Assembly (NCBI GenBank): GCA_951213105.1
Contig: OX578134.1
Location: 139,103,793-139,167,792, forward strand
DNA length: 64,000 nt
DNA from: Amaurobius ferox
Taxonomy: Eukaryota; Arthropoda; Arachnida; Araneae; Amaurobiidae
Direction of reading: 5' to 3'
Of the stretch, positions 36,785 to 47,814 are shown piece by piece. The position numbers and the translations under genes were made by a program. Below the pieces are notes generated by a model, which was not told the origin of the DNA, ran no database searches, and saw only the letters and a program-made list of their open reading frames with translations. The stretch's first letter is position 1. Every line of letters starts with the position of its first letter.

Positions 36785-37000
36785 TTTTACATTCTCATAC
36801 GTAGTATAGAGAAAATGTAATGTCCAAGAAAATATTCGATTTCGAAGTTTTGATGCCTATATATGTTTTTGACCTTGTGAATACGTTTTGAACATTTCGT
36901 AGTGATGCCCGTCTGTCTGTCTGATGTCTGCGATCGATGTCTTGTGTATACGATAGCAGCCTAAAATATTAATGGATATTCACAAAATTTTATATCCAGC
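36785..37000 (-). mobile_element. family E element, terminal part
   Basis: It begins with an imperfect terminal palindrome, TTTTACATTCTCATAC-GTA-GTATAGAGAAAATGTAA (36785-36820). Then come GTCCAAGAAAATATTCGATTT, a (GTCT)n tract (36911-36925) and a TAATGGATATTCACAAAATTT block. The order palindrome, core, GTCT microsatellite and 'ACAAAATTT' matches the hairpin ends of families A and B, although the sequences differ. The other end is not defined. Confidence 0.5.
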
Positions 37001-37329
37001 TTTGTCATCAAATAATTAAGAACTAGGCGGAATTATTTTCTTAAAATTCGAGCAAAATCTTTGAAGTTTTATAATTTTTAACATTGCAGAATAGAACAAA
37101 ATTTGACATAATCATGCATAAAATAATTTATTTATAGATTAATGATCACGAGCTTTTATAATTTCAATGATTATTGTGAAAAATCACTACGATACAAGCG
37201 TTTTGTCTAGAGCTCCTCTACTACAAGCTGACTTATCAAGCATATTGAAGCCCACCATAGCTGGAAGCGCAATCCATTAGCATTAGCTCTATTCGCATTT
37301 TCACTTTAGGAAGTATAATTGAAATAATT

Positions 37330-37482
37330 ATGGGTGGTTGTTCTGTACAGAACTGCTCTAGTCATTCTAGAAAGGGTTTTAGGCTATTTTGCTTTCCTAG
37401 AAACGGAGAAAGAAGAAAACAATAGCTAATAAATAGTTGGAACGATAATCGGATAGCCGGTACTGGAGCATACTTGACCGAG
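37330..37482 (+). pseudogene. THAP-domain first exon, left arm (nonsense mutation)
   Basis: Starting at ATG (37330) the frame reads MGGCSVQNCSSHSRKGFRLF, then CFPRNGERRKQ, a TAG at codon 32, and continues to GAYLTE and a consensus splice donor GAG|GTAAGT (donor at 37483). It fits the THAP zinc finger: two N-terminal Cys (codons 4 and 9, C-x4-C), F..FP.....R..W, and a third Cys followed by x2-His, with the exon break just before the expected V-H-F. The conserved Trp is replaced by TAG (TGG to TAG), and the third Cys is Thr (ACC). THAP domains are DNA-binding and occur in P-element transposases and in many host THAP proteins. The next exon is not recognisable. It is therefore a relic, of either a P-like transposon or a host gene. 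Confidence 0.75.
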
Positions 37483-38314
37483 GTAAGTCCTACAATATTC
37501 TAATTGAAACTTATTTTTTATATAAAGTATTTATTTTAAACACTTATTTTATAATTTCTGTAACTGTAGTATGGATTATTAATGATTTTTAGTTGCTATA
37601 GTCTTATCTTAGTACACTTTTTTTGTAATGGAAACATCACCTTGAATGCATTATACTGTCTTCAAAACCTAAAAGTAAATAGCTTCAAATTATACATATA
37701 TATATTAAAGATTTATTCCTGTTACACCAATATCTTTCAAGTTTTATACACTTTGTTGTATTTTAGATCATAATGAATCACAGAATTGGTGAATTCTACT
37801 ATCAACAAACTATAGCCAAGTGGAAAACTTGCCATGTTATAGTAATTAAATTGGCACTCGTGTACAAATTGAAATTGGCACTCGTGTATATTCAATTTAA
37901 AATCCTCTACATTTTGAATAAATTTTTCAAAATAGTTTTACTTTAATGAAGTTTTTTTAATAACATGTATGAATGTTTGCCTCACATATTTGAAAGTTTG
38001 CTAACTACTTTGTATTTCAAGAGGAAAATACTAATAATAACCTACTAAGCTCGGATTTATATTCATAAAATTATTTTCAAACAATAGTTGATCATTAAGT
38101 AGCTATTATGATAAACGTATTCCGATTTATATACCATTCTAGCTTATGTTTGCATAATTACTATAACATGGCAAGTTTTCCACTTGGCAACAGATTGTTG
38201 ATAGTAGGATTCACCAATTCTGTGATTCATTATGATCTAAAAATACAAGAAAGTGTATACAACTTGAAAGATATTGGTGTAACAGCAATATATCTTTAAT
38301 ATATATATACATAT

Positions 38315-38352
38315 AGCTTCAAATTATATATATATATATATAATTTGAAGCT
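38315..38352. repeat. 38-bp perfect palindrome in right arm
   Basis: AGCTTCAAATTATATA...TATATAATTTGAAGCT is a perfect palindrome. The matching left-arm place (about 37681-37705) has only one AGCTTCAAATTATA, so the second half arose in the right arm after duplication. Confidence 0.95.
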
Positions 38353-38551
38353 ATTTTCTTCTAGGTTTGGAAGAGAGTATAATGCATTCAAGGAGATGTT
38401 TAGATTACAAACCAAGTGTACTAAGATAAGATTATAGCAACTAAAAATTATTAATAATCCATACTACAGTTACAGATATTATAAAATAAGTGTTTAAAAT
38501 AAAAAATGTATATGAAAAAAGAAGTGTCAATTAGAATATTGTAGAACTTAC

Positions 38552-38682
38552 CTCGCATAAGTATGCTCCATTACCGGGTATCCAATTATTTATTATCCAT
38601 TGTTTTCTTCTTTCTTCGTTTCTAGAAAAACGAAATAGCCTAAAACCCTTTTTAGAATGATTAGAGCAGTTAGGTGCCCCAT
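38552..38682 (-). pseudogene. THAP-domain first exon, right arm (frameshifted)
   Basis: This is the inverted twin of the left-arm exon, 22 bases shorter through a 10-base deletion near the start and a 12-base deletion in the second half. After the first deletion, restoring the frame gives SKRVLGYFVF-equivalent DNA and a readable RRKQWIINNW...GNGAYLCE, so the Trp and the third Cys damaged in the left arm are intact here. The first Cys is lost and the reading frame is broken. The splice donor GAG|GTAAGT is preserved (38546-38554). The damage in the two arms is complementary, so they decayed independently from an intact ancestor. Confidence 0.75.
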
Positions 38683-38810
38683 AAATATTTTAATAATACT
38701 TCCTAAAGTGAAAATACGAATAGAGCTAACGCTAATGGATTGCTCTTCCAGCTACGGTGGGCTTCAATATGCTTGATGAGTCAGCTCGTAGATAGAGGAG
38801 CCTTAGTTTT

Positions 38811-41055
38811 GTCCATGACGTAATTAACTCCCCCTTGGGGGATAGTGACACCCCCTCCATTCTGGGAGTGTACATTGTCAAATATGGAACCAATTGAAAT
38901 GTTTTTTCAAGTCCTTTAAAGTGAAGGGTTACACGCTATAGCTGTAATAATTTGGCCCCACGATACAGATTTTTCATTTTTTTTTTAATTTGAAAAGAAA
39001 ACAATTCTAGTGTGAGAAAAACGATTTGAGCCACATTCTATTTAATTTTAATATAATTTGCGATTTATAGGACCAAATTCAAGTATTGTTATAACATTTT
39101 TTGATATATATTCTTGTAGAATGACTTGTTCGCCATTCTCAAAGAAAATGTTACTAGTTCTGCATTTGTTATTCTATAGTAAGGGTAAAATGAAACGATA
39201 AAATTATCGTATGAAGATATAAAATTTGAGAAAGTTTGGTGTCTCTCCAGTGTTTTATTCTACAGCTGTGCCATTGGAAACCAAACAAGAATATGAAATA
39301 GCAATAAAAACTTTTTATTTCGTCATTCAGCCTATATGTTCCCTTTTTGCTTTTCGTGAAACACACGAAGCAGAAGTTATTATTTTATATTCCCTTGTGT
39401 GAAAATTACTTCTTGTTACATGTTCAAAACAGTATTTCTATAGTCTTTCTTTAAAAAATGCAAGCAAAAATTTATTTTAAGACTTTACTATTTTTGCTGG
39501 ATTTTCTCGTTGAATGACTAGTTAAGTGTTTAGTGCAATTATTCAGATTGTCCACGTGCGCGACTTTAAAGGCAAAATGAGCTCATTATATTCCATGACC
39601 CCGTCGGATAGACTTTGCTATGGCGAAATGTCTAATTTGAAGAAACATCCTTCTGAAGAAAAAGGTACAAGATTCTAAATCAAACGTTTTTCAAATTGTC
39701 AAATGTATATAATATACTCTATTGATATACAATTAATCATTTTCGTGATATTTTAATTTATATAAGTGATTACACCAAACGATTTTCCATTATGTTTCAT
39801 CATTGAATTTATTTATAGGTTTTAATTACACTCTGGCAACCTAATTACAGTTTGAACACAGAAATAGTTTATTGGCGGTCCTTCAGAAAAAAAAAATGAA
39901 AAAAACATATACTATAATTGATTTTTAACTTAAAATGCCTTCAAATGTTGAAAAAGAGGCAACTTGCAGTGATCACATATGATTTTTTGTTAAATACCGC
40001 AATGTCCAGTTCTGCAGAACAATGAAATGCGCTCCATTTTCATGTCTACATTTGAAATGATCTTTGATATTTAGATATTTTATTAAGTATGTAAATGTCA
40101 CATTTGCCACTAGCAAAGTAACTACATATCCACTTGTAGGTAGTGGCCCGTATCCACTTGGTCCGCACACAGCTTGAGCAGAAATGGTTACTATAGAACA
40201 CGTAGTTGAAATCTAAAACAAAAATTTAAATGATTCAAATTATAAATAAAAAATGGTATCCTTCATTACAATTAATTGAACGTGGAGAACAAGACAATTA
40301 ATGAAATTATACTCGACAACATGTCTACGGATAAAACATTATTCTGTGCCATCTCTACAAAATATCAGTTTCTATATTAGTTAAAATTGATTCTGGTACT
40401 CGTACGAATAGTGATAGGAAGTGTTTATAGATCATGTGGAATGTTGTGTGCACTTCATTTTCAATGCGGATTTTATTATCATGCGAATTGTGCCCTGTTT
40501 TTATTTTATATGTATAACATTTTAGTTTTTCTGAGATGTAATTAGTTCTGTAGAAATCATTCAAATATCGCATAAAAAACGATAATTGACCGTTTCGTAA
40601 ATTTTAGTCTGTACTTTGAAATATGAATGATATGCTAATGTAGATAATTATGGTCCCGTGTTGGTGCAGAACATGTGCAACGTCTTGTAATTCATTATAT
40701 ACACCATCTCTGCGATCTGTATATATGCAGTTATTGAATAATATTCATATTAAAATTAAATTAATGCTAAATCAATAGTCCTACAAAAGCATTTCTGTGC
40801 TACAATAATACTCGTAGCATACCATTCCTGCAATAAAAACATCCCAATCCTACGATAAAAGCATTTCAGTTCTACAGTAGAAACATTCCAATTCTACAAT
40901 GATAGTTTATAAATTCAAGTAGAATATTTTCAATACTACATGGTTATTGCAACCCTACATATATACATCTTAAATTTTAATATGAATCGATTTATGTTGA
41001 AAATAATATGTATTAATATTATCTGCACAGATGAGTTATTTAATTTTTGAGACCA
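38811..41055. other. no gene seen; partial repeat of the Helitron body at 39890-40080
   Basis: 38825-38880 is GC-rich (ACTCCCCCTTGGGGGA hairpin, then CACCCCCTCC). 39890-40080 resembles 36540-36710. 40780-40960 has repeated 'CTACAATA..AAACATTCCAATTCTAC'-type short units. No coding sequence is supported. Confidence 0.45.
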
Positions 41056-41059
<4 letters not shown>

Positions 41060-41136
<77 letters not shown>

Positions 41137-41210
41137 AAATGTAATAATAAGAATTATGTAAAAAAAAAAAAATAAATAAAAAAAAATAAAAAAAAATACA
41201 ATTCAAGTAA
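41060..41210. repeat. (CA)n-(TA)n microsatellite and A-rich tract
   Basis: A (CA)n run leads directly into (TA)n (41060-41132), followed by an A-rich tract with T interruptions (41160-41200). Confidence 0.95.
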
Positions 41211-41389
41211 TATTAACATCACCATAGAAGCAAATTCACGGCCATAATGCCGATAAGAGAAAAGAACAGAACCTTCCCAAATTCGATGATTAATCAGAAT
41301 AAAATTCCTCTTCAGGTCTGAGTATTTAATTCTAATTAAGCCAAACATATGCCTGTTTCAGATTAAGCAATAGTACATTACTATAAATG

Positions 41390-41390
<1 letters not shown>

Positions 41391-41461
<71 letters not shown>
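41391..41461. repeat. (TA)n microsatellite
   Basis: Uninterrupted TA dinucleotides for about 70 bases. Confidence 0.97.
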
Positions 41462-41462
<1 letters not shown>

Positions 41463-41914
41463 CTTTGAAACAAACTTCACACTTCAATTTTAGAACAATT
41501 TATTAAACAAACTAAACATTTTTATTAAAACAAACGAATTTGAACACGATTAATATAAATGCATTGCTGCGACCTTAAAAAATTGCCTTATTGTGTCTCT
41601 GTAGAGATTAATCTTTTTCTCAACAGTGCGTGGATCCCTGGAGAGTAATTTAAATCTGATTAATGCCCGGATGCTTGTCAAGGGATTCATTTGCTCAGAC
41701 TTCGTTTCGGATGATAGCCATCTCTCTGTGCCAATATAATGTAATACAATGTTTGTTTTTTGGTTGATTTTGAAGCTGGGAGAATAGAGGGCATTTACAC
41801 AAATGTGAAATTAATTAGATTGAATTTGCTATAGGCGCTACATTACATGATATATAGCATAATTTTTTATGACGGAGTAAATGTAATATTTTTTATCTTA
41901 TGACACTTTTAATG

Positions 41915-42060
41915 TGCCAGATTTCTGGCTGAAAGGTTTAAAGCAAGCATTGCTTCTTACTCGCTTGGCTACAAGGTTGTATGTTCGAGTCTCACCTTCA
42001 AAATGGATGTTGCCGTGTCCAATAAGTGCAAGGGCGTAGTGTGTCATATATATACTGCTT
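41915..42060 (+). repeat. tRNA-like (Ser/Leu-type) SINE head
   Basis: TGGCTGAAAGGTTTAAAGC (41926-41944) resembles the A box and D arm of tRNA-Ser/Leu. TGTTCGAGTCTC (41982-41993) resembles the B box, and a hairpin AAGCAA-GCA-TTGCTT sits between them. Stems do not close well enough for a functional tRNA. The family A element begins directly after it at 42069. Confidence 0.5.
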
Positions 42061-42068
42061 CATATTTC

Positions 42069-42985
42069 AGGAAAATCTGATGTGGGCAACACATGACTTT
42101 CCTTATATAATGCGATGAATTTACTACTTTTACAGTAAAAAAATCGGTTATTCTTATAGTAGATACTTATATTCTTCCCAAGATATTGAATTTTCGACAA
42201 CTAGTCGTCATTTTTATTAATTAAGCGTCATTTTTATCCATTTGGCGAGATTTTCGTTAATTTGGCAACATTTAAAAAAGGTCGCCAAGTTGGCAACATT
42301 CCAACAAATTCGTCGCCAAAATCTCGCCAAGCGTTATGGACGGAGAAATAAGTTATTCCTGTACCAGGTAAATGACTATTGGCGCTCAAATACAAAATTA
42401 TTTTTCAAAGTATATTTTCTCATGAATGGAACGAGCTAGATCCGCGAGAATGATGTCACCCAATTTATCGAATGATATGACATATGAAAAGTGAACATAT
42501 TTCTCAAAAGTTAATTCTTTGTTTTAATTTGTGGGATTTTTTGATAAATTTATTTGAAAACTGTGCAATGTCTCGAGAACGGTTTGTGCTAGCGTTTTAA
42601 AGTTTATGCCAATCGCTTTCTAAGGAAAAATTACACAAAAAATGTTTATTTGCGTAACTTTATTAAAGGTTTTGATTTTTTGATGATTGATCAAAATATC
42701 ACTCGAAAATTAAGGGGGGTTCTGATCAATCGATTACGTGTAAAAACAATAGGCTTCCAGTATTCACGGATTGTGATTTTTGTACCAAATTTCATTCGAA
42801 TCGCTCCATTCGTTCGTGAGATATAGTGTCCACAGACTCACTGACACACACACCCACACCCACACACATACTTTCACACACACCCACACACATACTTTCA
42901 CACACACATCACCTCAAAAATGGTTCACGATTCGACCACTAAATATGCTCAAATATATGGACGATCAAGTGCCTGGCTATTAATA
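42069..42985 (+). mobile_element. family A element, copy 2
   Basis: The left end is AAAATCTGATGTGGGCAACA (hairpin ATGTG...CACAT) then CATGACTTTCCTTATATAATG. The body is collinear with copies 1 and 3 and contains TCTCGAGAACGG and the CATTCGTTCGTGAGATATAG block. A (CA)n/(CCCACA)n tract occupies 42842-42908, followed by a short tail. The terminal palindrome seen in copy 3 is missing. Confidence 0.85.
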
Positions 42986-42999
42986 AGGAATACTTTATA

Positions 43000-43684
43000 A
43001 TGCTATTTACCTAAATTTCAATTTCTTTAGGTTTTCCGTAGTTATTAAATTTATTGATGGTATTTTGAGTATTAACTAATCTCCCAAAAAATAATAGTAT
43101 CTCCATAGGATTTTATATTAAATCATACACTACTACTTAGAAACATACGCATACACTTATCAAAGGCACTAAATGACAACGTGACTTGATTCATCAATAT
43201 GGAGCTAAATATCGCCAAGTTAGCAATATTTCGCTAGAACAATTGCCAAATTCGCCAAATTTACAAACGTAGAGAAGATCATAGAAGATACTTTTACTTA
43301 TATCACCTTAACATCCTAAATGAACTATGACGAACTTATGAGCATTCTGTGGAAAGTTCCGGTAAAGCACTGACTCACGAAGTTTTAAACCAATCTGCAA
43401 AATTCGGGAAGTTTTTAGAATTTTCTCAATTGGAGCTATTTCGCCAAATTATTTTCTAACGGCACCGCATTATGTTGTAAATGTCAAGTAACCCAGATTT
43501 TCAAAGAATTACAAGATATGTTTTTTGTTGCGTATTTGTGACAATATAATGTTGTTTCCGTTACATACTTCCTCTTCTGTTTCATTTAAGTCACATTTCT
43601 TTCAAGATTTACTCTACCATGCTTCCTAAGATGATTCGCATCAAATTACAGGAATATTTTTATGAGACAGACAGTGACAAATAT
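43000..43684. other. no gene seen
   Basis: AT-rich, with several TCGCCAA/TTCGCCAAAT words between 43205 and 43460 that recall family A text. No coding sequence. Confidence 0.4.
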
Positions 43685-44095
43685 AATATTTAAAATGACG
43701 TAATGTCACGGGATTACGACAGATAATAGATACCATACTTAAAAAATTAAATTTTAAAAACCATTTAAAATGACTTCATATCATCCGATTACGACAGTTA
43801 ATAGATATCATACTTAAAATTCAAAAAATTAATTTTAGAAATCCTTAAGCGTACTTAAAATTAAAAAAATTAAACTTTAGAAGCCATTTAAAATGACGTA
43901 ACATCACGCGATTACGACAGATAATAGATATCATAATTAAAATTAAAAAATTAAATTTTAGAAGCCCTACAGCACACTTAAAATTAAAAAAAAATAAACT
44001 TTAGAAGTCATTTCAAATGGCGTCATATCACGAGATTACAACAGATAATAGATATCATACTCTTAAAATAAAAAAATTAAATTTTAGAAGCCTTT
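43685..44095. repeat. tandem repeat, 4 units, about 123-bp period
   Basis: ATTTAAAATGACGT..TATCACG..ATTACGACAGATAATAGATATCATA recurs at about 43689, 43764, 43887 and 44011, each followed by ATTAAATTTTAGAAGCC-like text. The second interval is short (75 bp); the others are 123-124 bp. Confidence 0.85.
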
Positions 44096-44238
44096 CCACC
44101 TTCCTCAAGCTCCTTGATCGGACGTAAGGTGCCCATCAACGGCGATTCAGGCGTTAGACCTAGTCCTAAATCCAATGCTGCGTTCTTATAACCGTCATAT
44201 CGCCAAACGTTGATGCGCCATTTTGGCACTATCGCCGT
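44077..44238 (-). pseudogene. orphan coding-like fragment, 53 codons, unidentified
   Basis: Between two stops the minus strand reads TAIVPKWRINVWRYDGYKNA and ALDLGLGLTPESPLMGTLRP, then IKELEEGGKASKI. Codon use and residue mix look like real protein, in clear contrast to the AT-driven frames elsewhere. G+C is higher from about 44098 to 44300. The C-terminal few residues come from the adjacent tandem repeat, so the coding segment itself ends near 44097. Another frame just upstream (IANCIDATQLPGDIE, 44240-44290) may belong to the same protein across a frameshift. I do not recognise the family; it could be an eroded transposase or a host exon. Confidence 0.35.
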
Positions 44239-44299
44239 TCAATATCTCCAGGCAGCTGTGTAGCATCAATGCAGTTTGCTATATTTACTGAAGTGACAT

Positions 44300-45384
44300 A
44301 TAACGTGAAACGGAGTAATAATGCTCTCATTCTACCACAACATCACTAGTATAACACAACAGTGGCTTGGGTTATAACTATAATGTAGGAATGTAAATAA
44401 CATCTGCACCCTAAGCCCCATTATAAGGTATAACCACCAGACTTTGGACCCAAATGAATTTATATTTTTCTATGGTTATATATCAGCTGTGATGAATGTT
44501 TAAAAACATCTGGTAGTTTAATATTTAATAATTATGCTTGAAAAATTAAATTTAAACTTTATATAAAGAATAAGATGTTGCAAGAATGGCCATTAAGCTG
44601 CTTTGACAATAAAATTATGTCATTCCATTTGTTTACCGAATACAGCACCTACGGAAGAGAACCTGCAAATTAAACGTACTCCGCAAGTTCGATTGCTGTT
44701 AATACGAGTACATTTAGAAAGAAAAATAAGTTTTTAAGGACGAGAGTTTTGATTCCAAAATCGGGAGGAAAAGAAAAAATAAAGATAGAAAATGCAGAAA
44801 AATATAGCAGAAAAAATGTTTTTTACTGCATACAATGGCGGTATTACATTAAATTCATTTGAGCCCCAAAATTTGTTTGCATAAATATTGTTTTTTGTAG
44901 ATTTGTTTATGCCAAAAAATTGCAACTGATTAAAGGATTAAAAAGACTAATAAATACATCCTTTAAAAATGTACATTATTATAAATTTGTTTTATTATAA
45001 ATATAATTATAATTATATATTTTAATATATTATCATTATTATATTATATTATATTATAAGATATTATTATATTATATTATTATGTTATTATTATTATTAT
45101 ATATTATTATATATTATAATATATTATTATAATATAATATATATATTAATTATATATTATTTATAATAATAAATATAATTATATGTATAATTATAAATAT
45201 AAATTTGCTTTATCTCGTACATTGACATCCTCAAGTGTTTCTTTTTCATATTGTGTATTCTCACTATATGCATAATAATTTTACCGTCTTTCAACAGACT
45301 TAATTCAAACTGCATATGTAAAATGTTTTTGACACGAATTTTATAAAGGAACTTTCATATGATGGTAAACGACCTCACAAATGA
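44300..45384. other. no gene seen; extreme AT low complexity at 44980-45200
   Basis: 44980-45200 is almost pure A+T made of TATTAT/ATATAAT words with many self-complementary stretches. Elsewhere nothing is recognised. Confidence 0.5.
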
Positions 45385-46152
45385 CTATTGATGAATTGTT
45401 AGGCTCCGATATATAAAGCTAATACCAGAAACATTTTCTCTCTTGAATGGAACGAACTATATATAGATCCAAAAGAATGTTGTTATCAAATTTATCGTAT
45501 AATATTGTATATAAAAAGTGAACATATTTCACAATAGGTAATACTTCTCTTAATGTTGTACGATATTTCGATAATTGTATTTGGAAAATGTGCAATATCT
45601 CGAGAACGGTTCATGCGTTAGTGCTCTAAAGTTTATGTTAGTCGTTTTCTAATAAAAAATTACATAAGAAATGATTATTTACGTAACTTTATTGAAGGTT
45701 TTGATTTTTTGATGATTTTTTTTAAAATTTCGTTCAAAAACTTGGAAATCTTCTGAACATTTGACTACGTTTAAAAACAATAGATTCCCAGTATTCATCG
45801 ATTGTAATTTTTGTACCAAATTTCATTCAACACATTCCATTCGTTCGTGTGATATTGTCTCCATAGACTATCACGCTCTCTCACACACAGATACTTACAC
45901 ACACACACATAGTTACACATTCACACATACTTACGCACACACACACATACTTACACACACACACACATACTTACACACACACAAACTTACACACACACAC
46001 ACAGACAGAAACACAGACACACACTCATCCTCTCAAAAACGTTCGGCCCGTGTTCAGGGACGCTTAGAAAGCGCTTTGCCGTTGAAAACACGAATTCGAA
46101 TTTTTAAACCCATCACAATATTTTCCTTATACATTATATATAAGAAAATATA
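45385..46152 (+). mobile_element. family A element, copy 3, with terminal palindrome
   Basis: The body is collinear with copy 2: GATCC...GAATG, TCTCGAGAACGG, and CATTCGTTCGTG. A long (CA)n tract with CATACTTA interruptions follows (45886-46025). The element ends in an imperfect palindrome ATTTTCCTTATA...TATAAGAAAAT (46120-46149). The left terminal hairpin is missing. The frame through the CA tract is an artefact. Confidence 0.8.
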
Positions 46153-46582
46153 AGGATACATAATATATAAGGTACATACATAGAAAGTAAAAATTTATAA
46201 TTGGTCTCCATAAGTCATGTTATTATGGTGCACAGCCGTTAGGACCATCCAGATTCCACTTATTTATATCACTAAATACTATCACAAATAGCTGTTTATC
46301 ACTGTAAGACATGTTCTTCCGTGCCCACTGCAATTTCTCCATTTGGTGTCAAGGTCTAAGAGTTGATTGCCGAGCGATTTTCCCCTGTCCGTTGCCTTTT
46401 GTATTCTGTCTGTTATTTTTCTTTTCAAAAATTTGGAGTCCGCTTTCTGTTTAAATTTGTTTTAAAGGACATATCCTGGGAAGGTTCCATCTGCTGTCGT
46501 CACGTGCAGAAGTAACGGGTATGACATTCCAGTGCGGATCTTTGGCATCAAGATATTCTTACCAGCTAATATCTTAAATAAC
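46153..46582. other. no gene seen
   Basis: 46200-46560 is moderately GC-richer, but no motif is recognised. Confidence 0.4.
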
Positions 46583-47799
46583 AATCTGATATGGGCAGCC
46601 CATGACTCTCCCTGCAGACTCAAATTCATGTCCTCTTTATTTCATTAATAATTCATTAAATTAAGTTTAATTGCAATAAATAACAAGCATAATTAATTGA
46701 AGTTACACTGAATTTACACTTTAATTTGGCTTTCGCTTTTATTTGGTAACTGGACTTATAGTAACTGGACTGGAGTTTAATTACAATAAATAACAAGCAT
46801 AATTAATTGAAGTTACACTGAATTTACACTTTAATTTGGCTTTCGTTTTCATTTGGTAACTGGGCTTATAGTAACTGGACTGGAGTTTAATTGCAATGAA
46901 TAACAAGCATAATTAATTGAAGTTACACTGAATTTACACTTTAATTTGGCTTTCGTTTTCATTTGGTAACTGGAATAATAGTAACTGGACTGGAGTTTAA
47001 TTACAATAAATAACAAGCACAATTAATTGAAGTTACACTGAATTTGCACTTTAATTTGGCTTTCGTTTTCATTTGGTAACTGGGCTTATAGTAACTGGAC
47101 TGGAGTTTAATTGCAATGAATAACAAGCATAATTAATTGAAGTTACACTGAATTTACACTTTAATTTGGCTTTCGTTTTCATTTGGTAACTGGACTTATT
47201 TCAAAATCGGCGTACAAAAATGTGAAAAACTAAAACATCGCGAGAACGGCTTGTCCTAAAGTAATGGGGATGATCTCATTCTTTTCATCGTCAAAAATTG
47301 CAAAACAAGCATTTAATTAATGCATTTGAGCATATATAGTCTTTTATTTCAGATTTTGATGATTTTTGCTGGACATTTCGCAAAAAAAGTGGGTCTTCCG
47401 AGTCGTACCAAAATCTAACCAGCTCCATGGTAACTTCCAAGTCACTTATCTATCAAATTTCGTGAAATTTGGTCAATTAGTTCAGTTAGATTGGATAAAG
47501 GCAATTTTTGCGGACCATTTCGCAAAAAACGTAGCTCTTTTATCTCGAATTGTACCAGAATCTAGTCAGCACCAGGATCACTCATAACGGATGTACCTAC
47601 CAAATTTTATGAAATTCGATCGATTATTGCACAGACACACAGACAGACAGATATACACATACACCCACGCCATTCTAAAAATAGGTTTTTCGTGTTCTAG
47701 AGGTCCCAAAACGTGTAGATCCGTCGAAAACTCGAGTTGTCATTTTCGGTATGATTCCAATACTTTTCCTATACATTACCATGTATTGCAGGGAAAGCA
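46583..47799 (+). mobile_element. family B element, copy 4, expanded
   Basis: The left end is ATCTGATATGGGCAG...CATG then ACTCTCCCTGCAGACTC. A 110-bp tandem array (46655-47200) inflates the 5' part. It then continues as in copy 2: CGAGAACGGCTTGTC, two internal units, a (CAGA)n tract (47635-47655), GATCCGTCGAAAACTCGAG and the terminal palindrome CTTTTCCTATACAT...ATGTATTGCAGGGAAAG. At about 1.2 kb it is the longest copy. Confidence 0.88.
46655..47200. repeat. 110-bp tandem array inside family B copy 4, about 5 copies
   Basis: GTAACTGGACTGGAGTTTAA recurs at 46761, 46871, 46981 and 47091, an exact 110-bp period. Units differ only at a few bases. Copies 1-3 of the family carry one unit at this place. 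Confidence 0.95.
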
Positions 47800-47814
47800 A
47801 AAATGCACAACATC

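Larger units (their letters stand above)
37200..38810. repeat. 1.6-kb inverted duplication carrying a THAP exon in each arm
   Basis: The left arm 37200-37848 and right arm 38155-38810 are reverse complements over almost all of their length, by eye above 80 percent identity, around a 306-bp spacer (37849-38154). Shared blocks include GAAGCCCACC(A/G)TAGCTGGAAG, CAATCCATTAGC(A/G)TTAGCTCT, the THAP exon, GTATGGATTATTAAT, TTGAATGCATTATACT, ATCATAATGAATCACAGA and CTTGCCATGTTATAGTAATT. The spacer has a small direct repeat (AATTGGCACTCGTGTA, 37848-37897). No TIR or target duplication is clear at the outer edges, so it could be a foldback-type element or an inverted segmental duplication. Confidence 0.9.

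Noticed and set aside
45761..46153. 130-codon frame rich in His-Thr repeats
   Set aside because: It is the (CA)n tract and ends of a family A element read as protein.
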